Shown: in pieces, positions 57,323 to 64,000 of the stretch | Layout: the number at the start of each line of letters is the position of its first letter | How positions within the stretch are numbered: position 1 is the stretch's first letter | Assembly (NCBI GenBank): GCA_026192395.1 | Contig: WACF01000001.1 | Coordinates: forward strand, 614,977 to 678,976 | Source: Proteobacteria bacterium 005FR1 | GTDB taxonomy: Bacteria > Pseudomonadota > Gammaproteobacteria > Pseudomonadales > Cellvibrionaceae | Direction: 5' to 3' | DNA length: 64,000 bases | Made by a program: the position numbers and the translations under genes | Notes under the pieces: model-generated | Told to the model about the DNA's origin: nothing | What the model saw: only the letters and a program-made list of their open reading frames with translations | The model's database searches: none

Positions 57323-60300
57323 TTATTGCAGCACCTCCGCCAGATACTTGCCGGTAAACGACCGCTTCCGCTTAATAACCGTCCCCGGCGCCCCCTGAGC
57401 AACCACCTTCCCTCCCCCACTACCCCCTTCCGGCCCCATATCAATGATCCAATCGGCCTCGGCAATCACATCCAGATTGTGCTCGATCACCAACACCGAG
57501 TTGCCGGCATCCACCAGCCGGTGGAGTACCCGCACTAGCTTTTCCACGTCGGCCATGTGCAGTCCGACCGTGGGTTCATCCAGCACATAGAGGTTGTGCT
57601 GCGCACCCCGGCCGCGGGCATCTTCCGGGGTCATGCGGGCCTTGGAAAGCTCCGCCACCAGCTTGATGCGCTGGGCTTCCCCGCCGCTGAGGGTCGGGCT
57701 TTGCTGACCGAGGGTGAGATAGCCGAGGCCGACGTCCTGCAGCAGGCACAGCGCGTGATGCACGTTGGAGATGGGCTCGAAGAATGCGGCGGCCTCGTCG
57801 ATGTTCATGGCCAGCACTTCGCCGATGTGTTTGCCCTTGTAGAGTACGCTCAGGGTTTCGTCGTTGAAGCGCCAGCCGTGGCAGACGTCGCAGGGTACGC
57901 GCACGTCGGGCAAGAAGTTCATTTCGATCTTCTGCATGCCCTGGCCGCCGCAGGCGTCGCAGCGACCGTCGCCGGCGTTGAAGGAGAAGCGTGCGGGGGT
58001 GTAGCCGCGCAGTCTCGCGTCCACGGTGCCGGCAAACAGCTTGCGAATGGTGTCCCAGATGCCGATGTAGGTGGCGGGACAGGAGCGCGGGGTTTTGCCG
58101 ATCGGGGTCTGGTCCACTTCGAGAATGCGATCGATGCCTTCCCAGCCGCTGATCCCCTTTGTGCCCTGCCACTGGTGCTTTTTCTTGCGCTTGCTGGCGA
58201 TGGCGGATTTCAGGTTCGGGTAGAGAACGCCGCGCACCAGGGTGCTTTTACCACTGCCGCTCACGCCGCTGATGGCGACGAGCTGCCGCAAAGGCACGTT
58301 CACGTCGATGTTGACGAGGTTATTCTGGGTTGCGCCTTCGATGGTCAGTTTTTCCTCTGGCCATAGCGCGCGCATTTCCGCGTTGCGAAGATCCGGCAAG
58401 GGATGTCGCAGCGGGTTCGACAGCATCTGCCCGGTCAGCGAACTCTTGTTGCGCATCACGCTGGCGAGGCTGCCATGGGCTACCACTTCGCCGCCGTTAA
58501 CGCCGGCGCGCGGGCCCATGTCGATGAGGTGGTCGGCTTCGCGAATGGTGTCTTCATCGTGTTCGACCACCAGCACGGTATTGCCCTGCTGCTGCAACTC
58601 GCGAAGAGTTTCGATCAGTTTGCGATTGTCGCGGGTGTGCAGTCCGATGGTGGGTTCGTCCAGTACGTAGCACACGCCCTGCAGACTGGAACCCAGTTGC
58701 GCGGCGAGACGAATCCGTTGCGCTTCACCGCCACTCAGGGTCGGTGCCGCGCGGTCGAGAGACAGGTAATTGAGGCCCACCTTCTGCAGGAATTTGAGAC
58801 GGCTGTGCATTTCCGCCAGCAGATCGCGGGCGATGGCCTGCTCAGCTGCTTTCAGTTTCAGTTTGCCGAACCACTGTTCGGCGGTGTCCACGGGCAAGGC
58901 GGCCAGTTCCGCAATGGAGCGATCGCGGAAGCGCACCGACAGCGCGGTAGGATTCAAACGCTGGCCTTCACAGCTGGCGCAGACCTTGTCGTGACCGCCC
59001 TCTTCGCCGTCTTCCGGCAGCCAGTTGCTTTCCTCACCGGTTTGCTCGGCGTCGAAGCCGCGCATGACCAGGCCGGTGCCGTAACAGCTTTCGCACCAGC
59101 CGTGTTTGGAGTTGTAGGAAAACAGACGCGGGTCCAGCTCTTCGAAACCGCAGCCACAGCTGGGACAGGCGCGCTCGGTGGAGAACAGACGCTCGCCGGC
59201 TTTGCCCTTCGCCTTGCCCTTTCCATTCCCTGTGCCCTTGCCGCTCGGCGCAACGATGACCACCCCGTTGCCCAGGTTCAAGGCTTCGTTCAGGGCCTGA
59301 CTGAGTTGCTGTTCGTTCTGCGGTGAAACGGTTACCGTTGCCAATGGCAGCTCGATGTCGTGCTCCTTGTAGCGATCCAGCTTGGGCCAGTCGGCGGTGG
59401 GCTGGAATTCGCCATCAACCCGCAACTGCGCATAGCCGCGCTGCGCTGCCCATTCGGCCAGCTCCCGGTAGATACCTTTACGGGCAACCACCATCGGCGC
59501 GAGCAGGGTCACTTCCTTGCCGCGGTAGTCTTTCTGCACTCGCGCCAGAATCGCGGCGGGCGTTTGCGGTTCGATGGCCACATCGCAGCTGGGGCAGTAC
59601 TGGGTTCCGAGCTTCACATAAAGCAGGCGCAGGTAGTGGTAGATCTCGGTAAGCGTTGCCACGGTGCTCTTGCGTCCGCCGCGGCTGGTGCGCTGTTCGA
59701 TCGCCACCGACGGCGGAATACCGTAGATGGCATCCACGTCGGGGCGCGAAGCCGGCTGCACGAACTGTCGCGCATAGGCGTTGAGGGATTCCAGATAGCG
59801 GCGCTGCCCTTCACCGAAGATCAGGTCGAAGGCCAGTGTGCTCTTCCCGCTGCCGCTCACGCCGGAAACCACGGTGAGTTTGTCGCGGGGAATGGTGACG
59901 TCGATGTTTTTCAGGTTGTGTTCGCGGGCGTGATGAATGCTGATCACCTGCTCGGATTTCGCCTTGCGCTTTTTACTGGCGGTCACTGCCGGCAGCGCTG
60001 CGCCCTTTTTCAGCGACTTTTCATATTCGCAAAGTGCCTTGGCGGTGAAGGTGTCGCTGTTCGCCATCAGCTGCGCGGGCGTGCCCTCGGCGATCAACTG
60101 TCCGCCAGCGTCGCCGCCCTCGGGGCCGATGTCGATCAGCCAGTCGGCTGCGCGGATTACATCGAGATTGTGTTCGATCACCAGCAGCGAATGACCGGCG
60201 GCGAGCAACTGACGGAAGGCGCCCATCAGCGTGGCGATATCCGCAAAGTGCAGGCCGGTGGTGGGCTCGTCAAAGAGAAAGAGGATGTGCTCTTTGTCTC

Positions 60301-62914
60301 TCGCCTTGCCTTTCCCAGAAAAAGAAGCGGCCAGATGCCCTGCCAGCTTCAGACGCTGGGCTTCACCACCGCTCAGGGTCGGAACGGCCTGGCCCAGTTG
60401 CACATAGTCGAGACCCACGTCCGCCAGCGGTTGCAGGCTGTGTTGCACGTCCGCTTCCTCGCGGAAGAAGTCGAGCGCTTCGGCAACGGTCATTTTCAGG
60501 ACGTCGGAAATGGACACCGCCTGCGACTTGCCATTTGTGGCGCCCAGCAGTTTCACTTCCAGAATCTCATTGCGGAAGCGGCGGCCGTCGCAGTCCGGGC
60601 AGCGCAGGTAGACGTCGCTGAGGAATTGCATTTCCACATGCTCGAAGCCATTGCCCTGGCAGGTCGGACAGCGGCCGTTGCCGGAGTTGAAGCTGAAGGT
60701 GCCCGGCGTGTAGCCGCGCTCCTTGGCCAATGGCGATGCGACAAAAAGTTTGCGGATCGCATCGAAGGCGCCCACATAGGTGGCCGGTGTGGAACGGGTG
60801 GTTTTACCGATGGGACTCTGGTCCACCAGCACCACGCGATCCACATGCTCGAGACCTTCGATGTCCTTGTGCGCGCCCGGTGCTTCGGTCTGTTCGCCGA
60901 AATGCTTCAGCAGCGCTGGATAAAGTACTTGGCGCATCAAGGTGGATTTGCCCGAGCCGCTGACGCCGGTGAGGCAGACCAGTCGCTTGAGCGGAATGTC
61001 CACATCGATATTTTTGAGGTTGTGTTCGGACGCGCCGCGGATCGTCAGCGACAGATCTTCCGAGGCGACTTCCGACAAGTCCGGTGCGCTGACCTGTTCA
61101 CGGCCGGCCAGGTAATTGGCGGTGACGTTGTTTTTCCGCTTCAGCAGTTCCTTCGGTGTGCCGAAGAACTGAATGTCGCCGCCGTTGCGGCCCGGTCCCG
61201 GGCCGATGTCGAGAATGCGATCCGCGGCCATGATCACCTGCGGATCATGCTCCACCACCAGCAGGGAGTTGCCGGCGTCGCGCAGCCGTTGCAGCACTTT
61301 CACCAGCCGCTGAATGTCTCGCGGGTGCAAACCGGTGCTGGGTTCGTCCAGCACGAACAGGGTATTCACCAGCGATGTGCCCAGCGCGGTGGTCAGGTTG
61401 ATGCGCTGCACTTCACCGCCACTCAGTGTTCGCGACTGGCGATCGAGCGTCAGGTAATCGAGACCCACCTCGCAGAGATAGCTCAGGCGCGACTTTATTT
61501 CGCCCAGCAGCAGTCGGGTGGCTTCATCGATTGCAGAATCAGCCGCTTCTTCGCCCAGCCGCTGGAAAAACTGCGCACAGCGAGCCAATGGCAGACGCAT
61601 GACATCGTGAATGTTCAGACCTGGCAGCAAGTCGAAGTGCTCTTTGGCAAGACTCGCCGCCACCGGCATGAAGCGTTGCCGTCCGCCAAGCGCTTCCTGG
61701 GCGGCCTCGGCCGAACCGACCCGCCACCACAGCGATTCCGGTTTCAGGCGCGCCCCGCCGCAGGCCTGGCAAGGCGTGTAGGCGCGGTATTTCGAGAGCA
61801 GCACACGAATGTGCATCTTGTAGGCCTTGCTCTCGAGCCAGTCGAAGAAGCCGCGAATGCCGTACCACACGCCCTTGTCCCAGTGGCCTTCGCCTTCCAG
61901 CACCCAGGCCTTGTCGTCATCACTCATTTCCGCCCAGGGCGTCGTAATGTCCACACCCCGCTTCTTCGCGAACTTCAGCAGGTCCCGTTGTACGTCCGCG
62001 TTGGCCGGTGTCTGGATCGGCTTGATCGCGCCATCCTTCAGGCTTTTGCTTTCATCGGGAATCACCAGACCCCAGTCCACACCGATGATACGGCCAAAGC
62101 CGCGGCAGCTTTCGCAGGCGCCGATGGGTGAGTTGAAGGAGAAATGGCTGGCGGTCGGCTCCGGGTAGCTGATATCGCAGCTCGGGCAATGATGATGGCT
62201 CGAGAAACGCAGCGGCGTGCCCGCTTCCATCTCCTCATTGAGCGGATAGACCAGTACATGACCCTTGCCGAAGCGCAGAGCGACTTCCAGTGCCTCGGTG
62301 AGTCGGCCGCGGTTGTCTTCAGACAATCTCAGCCTGTCCTGCACCACTTCCACGCGCTTGCCCTCGCGGCTGTGTACGCGGGCGTAGCCCTGCTGATTCA
62401 GCAGTTGCATCACCTCATCGTCACTCAAGGTCTCGGGGACAGTGATGGGCAGGCAGACCATCAGGCGCTGCGCGTCCGGCCAGTCACGATAGAGGGCTTC
62501 GACGATGGTCTGGGGTGAATCCAGAACCACTTCGCGTCCACAGCCCTGGCAGAACAGATGAGCCAGCCGCGCATAGAGGAGCTTCAGATAATCGTTGAGC
62601 TCGGTCATGGTGCCCACGGTGGATCGCGAGGTGCGCACCGTGTTGTTCTGCTCGATGGCGATGGCCGGCGGGATGCCTTCGATGTTGTCCACCGCCGGCT
62701 TGTCCATGCGGTCGAGAAACTGGCGGGCGTAGGCGGAGAAGGTCTCCACATAGCGGCGCTGACCTTCTGCGTAGATGGTGTCGAAGGCCAGCGTGGACTT
62801 GCCGGAACCGCTGACGCCGGTGACGACCACCATTTCGCCGAGAGGAATGTCGAGGTTGAGGTTCTTGAGGTTGTTCTGGCGGGCGCCGCGGATCTTGATG
62901 GCGTCGAATGTCAT
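57323..62914 (-). CDS. uvrA: Double-length UvrA (tandem UvrA fusion)
   Basis: 1863 aa, about twice normal UvrA (940 aa). Two UvrA units joined near residue 980-1000, each with two ABC modules: four Walker A motifs ([10 protein letters not shown]), four signature LSGG motifs ([40 protein letters not shown]), and zinc-finger cysteines ([40 protein letters not shown]). UvrA acts in nucleotide excision repair as a dimer; a fused dimer may be a paralogue for repair, drug efflux or other use. A normal-length UvrA would be expected elsewhere in the genome. Start ATG 62914; weak ribosome site. Confidence 0.92.
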   Translation of the reverse strand: MTFDAIKIRGARQNNLKNLNLDIPLGEMVVVTGVSGSGKSTLAFDTIYAEGQRRYVETFSAYARQFLDRMDKPAVDNIEGIPPAIAIEQNNTVRTSRSTVGTMTELNDYLKLLYARLAHLFCQGCGREVVLDSPQTIVEALYRDWPDAQRLMVCLPITVPETLSDDEVMQLLNQQGYARVHSREGKRVEVVQDRLRLSEDNRGRLTEALEVALRFGKGHVLVYPLNEEMEAGTPLRFSSHHHCPSCDISYPEPTASHFSFNSPIGACESCRGFGRIIGVDWGLVIPDESKSLKDGAIKPIQTPANADVQRDLLKFAKKRGVDITTPWAEMSDDDKAWVLEGEGHWDKGVWYGIRGFFDWLESKAYKMHIRVLLSKYRAYTPCQACGGARLKPESLWWRVGSAEAAQEALGGRQRFMPVAASLAKEHFDLLPGLNIHDVMRLPLARCAQFFQRLGEEAADSAIDEATRLLLGEIKSRLSYLCEVGLDYLTLDRQSRTLSGGEVQRINLTTALGTSLVNTLFVLDEPSTGLHPRDIQRLVKVLQRLRDAGNSLLVVEHDPQVIMAADRILDIGPGPGRNGGDIQFFGTPKELLKRKNNVTANYLAGREQVSAPDLSEVASEDLSLTIRGASEHNLKNIDVDIPLKRLVCLTGVSGSGKSTLMRQVLYPALLKHFGEQTEAPGAHKDIEGLEHVDRVVLVDQSPIGKTTRSTPATYVGAFDAIRKLFVASPLAKERGYTPGTFSFNSGNGRCPTCQGNGFEHVEMQFLSDVYLRCPDCDGRRFRNEILEVKLLGATNGKSQAVSISDVLKMTVAEALDFFREEADVQHSLQPLADVGLDYVQLGQAVPTLSGGEAQRLKLAGHLAASFSGKGKARDKEHILFLFDEPTTGLHFADIATLMGAFRQLLAAGHSLLVIEHNLDVIRAADWLIDIGPEGGDAGGQLIAEGTPAQLMANSDTFTAKALCEYEKSLKKGAALPAVTASKKRKAKSEQVISIHHAREHNLKNIDVTIPRDKLTVVSGVSGSGKSTLAFDLIFGEGQRRYLESLNAYARQFVQPASRPDVDAIYGIPPSVAIEQRTSRGGRKSTVATLTEIYHYLRLLYVKLGTQYCPSCDVAIEPQTPAAILARVQKDYRGKEVTLLAPMVVARKGIYRELAEWAAQRGYAQLRVDGEFQPTADWPKLDRYKEHDIELPLATVTVSPQNEQQLSQALNEALNLGNGVVIVAPSGKGTGNGKGKAKGKAGERLFSTERACPSCGCGFEELDPRLFSYNSKHGWCESCYGTGLVMRGFDAEQTGEESNWLPEDGEEGGHDKVCASCEGQRLNPTALSVRFRDRSIAELAALPVDTAEQWFGKLKLKAAEQAIARDLLAEMHSRLKFLQKVGLNYLSLDRAAPTLSGGEAQRIRLAAQLGSSLQGVCYVLDEPTIGLHTRDNRKLIETLRELQQQGNTVLVVEHDEDTIREADHLIDMGPRAGVNGGEVVAHGSLASVMRNKSSLTGQMLSNPLRHPLPDLRNAEMRALWPEEKLTIEGATQNNLVNIDVNVPLRQLVAISGVSGSGKSTLVRGVLYPNLKSAIASKRKKKHQWQGTKGISGWEGIDRILEVDQTPIGKTPRSCPATYIGIWDTIRKLFAGTVDARLRGYTPARFSFNAGDGRCDACGGQGMQKIEMNFLPDVRVPCDVCHGWRFNDETLSVLYKGKHIGEVLAMNIDEAAAFFEPISNVHHALCLLQDVGLGYLTLGQQSPTLSGGEAQRIKLVAELSKARMTPEDARGRGAQHNLYVLDEPTVGLHMADVEKLVRVLHRLVDAGNSVLVIEHNLDVIAEADWIIDMGPEGGSGGGKVVAQGAPGTVIKRKRSFTGKYLAEVLQ

Positions 62915-63152
62915 GTACTACGTCCGTTTGATAAAAAGCTGGGGAAATATACAGGAGATGGTGTTGTCGGCCAAGACCGGGTGGCACGGGCCCATTTCGC
63001 ATTGTTGTGCTTGAGCTATTCCTGTAGCTAAGGCGCTGAAGAGCGCGACACTGGCCCGATAGATGCTATCTGATGCTGATAAATCAAGTCGGTGAATAGA
63101 AAAATGCTTCGTTCGCCACTTTGCCGTTATCACGCTCAGAAAGGCGATCGAG

Positions 63153-64000
63153 ATGTACCCGAAGATGTCGAGCGGAAAAGCTTTCCATAAAACGCAATTG
63201 AATGAACCACGATCCAAGCAAACTCTGACTCCAACTCAAAACGCCCGTGACATCTACGAGCTGCTCCTTGTCGCATCCGGCACTGATTCGGCAGCAAGGG
63301 ATTCGGCAGCAACACGTGCCCGCAGTTTTCTCGAGCAGCAGCTCGGGGAGGCCGAACAACTTCCCTGCGATATGCCCATGGACCCGCTGTCACTCGCTCC
63401 ATGGATGGAACAAAAGGCCAGCGCCGTCGGCTCACGTTATGCGAACTACTTAAAGGCCCGCAAAGCCGGCGCGCCCCGCAGTTACTTCAGCTGCAAGTCA
63501 CACGCTTTGGCCTTTCTGCAGGGCGTGGCCCCCACCAAGCTGGTGGACGGAGCCTGGCTTTACGGCACCTTGCAGCACTGGCGCGATCACCGCTTTCATT
63601 CGCTGATTCGCACCTATCTGGAAGAACTCGGCGATGGCGATCCCGCCCACAATCATGTGGTTTTATATCGGCGACTGCTCGCCGAAAACGGCTGCGATTC
63701 CCCGATTGAGCTGAGCGACGAGCACTACCTGCAAGGGGCCATTCAACTGGCGCTCGCTCACAATGCCGAGGACTTTCTGCCGGAGGTGATCGGCTACAAC
63801 CTCGGCTACGAACAACTGCCTTTGCACTTGCTGATCACAGCCTTCGAGCTGGCGGAATTCGACATCGATCCTTATTACTTCACAGTGCATGTGACTGTGG
63901 ACAATGCCAGCTCGGGGCACGCGCGCAAGGCCGTGCAATCCGTCCTCGACTGCCTTCCCGCTACAGGCCGTACCGGGCAATTTCTCGAGCGGGTTGCCCG
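63153..64000 (+). CDS. Iron-containing redox enzyme family protein (HDO), partial
   Basis: Begins at 63153 (or inner ATG 63165) and runs off the right edge; about 282 codons seen. Heme-oxygenase-like diiron fold: EELGDGDPAHNHVVLYRRLL supplies early ligands (Glu and His) and FDIDPYYFTVHVTVDN then SSGHARKAV the later His/Asp. Family members oxidise or desaturate organic substrates. No neighbours visible on the right. Confidence 0.75.
   Translation, partial: MYPKMSSGKAFHKTQLNEPRSKQTLTPTQNARDIYELLLVASGTDSAARDSAATRARSFLEQQLGEAEQLPCDMPMDPLSLAPWMEQKASAVGSRYANYLKARKAGAPRSYFSCKSHALAFLQGVAPTKLVDGAWLYGTLQHWRDHRFHSLIRTYLEELGDGDPAHNHVVLYRRLLAENGCDSPIELSDEHYLQGAIQLALAHNAEDFLPEVIGYNLGYEQLPLHLLITAFELAEFDIDPYYFTVHVTVDNASSGHARKAVQSVLDCLPATGRTGQFLERVA

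Noticed and set aside
59360-62131. Long open frame on the + strand opposite uvrA (923 codons)
   Set aside because: It is a mirror of the strongly supported UvrA coding strand in GC-rich DNA; composition is His/Gly/Val-rich without any motif.

Overview
The window looks like a chromosomal segment of a fairly GC-rich, probably marine gammaproteobacterium. Reasons: gammaproteobacterial-type housekeeping and stress genes, a chromosomal integron with Vibrio/Pseudomonas-like attC sites, REP-associated Y1 transposase sequence, and a DAB inorganic-carbon operon. The exact genus cannot be fixed from sequence alone; Cellvibrionales/Halieaceae-like is a guess.

Layout. 0.1-2.7 kb: a two-gene envelope operon (coiled-coil protein, TPR protein). 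3.3-7.1 kb: a PaoABC-type periplasmic aldehyde oxidase operon. 7.2-9.6 kb: arsenite methyltransferase ArsM divergent from an MFS carrier. 9.9-16.7 kb: flavin amine oxidase, trehalase, a histidine-kinase remnant, a PLP serine/threonine dehydratase and SdaA. 17-19.2 kb: a PAS-GGDEF-EAL signalling protein. 19.5-24.2 kb: exported KatG and a lipoprotein penicillin/AHL acylase, convergent on a shared terminator. 24.5-28.3 kb: DedA, GlsB, a GDT1-type Mn exporter with a well-preserved yybP-ykoY manganese riboswitch, a PepSY lipoprotein with cytochrome b561, and PPK2. 28.5-31.3 kb: a second molybdenum hydroxylase (IorAB type). 31.5-32.8 kb: an amphi-Trp protein and a bacterial CANT1-type apyrase. 32.9-33.6 kb: a broken cstA. 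33.7-39.6 kb: a LysR regulator divergent from dabB-dabA-cysD, which couples an energy-driven bicarbonate/CO2 uptake pump to an orphan CysD-like ATP sulfurylase subunit. 39.7-45.8 kb: small conserved genes (DUF4345, panE, dsbB, a winged-helix/nucleotidyltransferase pair, YkgJ, DUF1993, rsuA, AMIN-like lipoprotein).

45.8-52.5 kb is an accessory region littered with a GTGGGTGTCCAT motif. It holds a RAYT-type transposase, decayed gene pieces, and a tandem duplication of a YbdL-like aminotransferase whose ends coincide with the motif. 52.4-57.2 kb is a chromosomal integron: a divergent intI with a LexA box inside its promoter, an attI region with a doubled palindrome, and seven cassette ORFs separated by six attC sites. 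The distal cassette is cut by the repeat region. 57.3-62.9 kb is a double-length (1863 aa) UvrA, and a heme-oxygenase-like diiron enzyme runs off the right edge.

The most notable items are the cysD-bearing DAB operon, the SOS-controlled integron with unknown cassettes (one HEPN-like), the motif-bounded duplication, the bacterial CANT1 apyrase and the manganese riboswitch. All family assignments come from reading motifs by eye; no database search was run.
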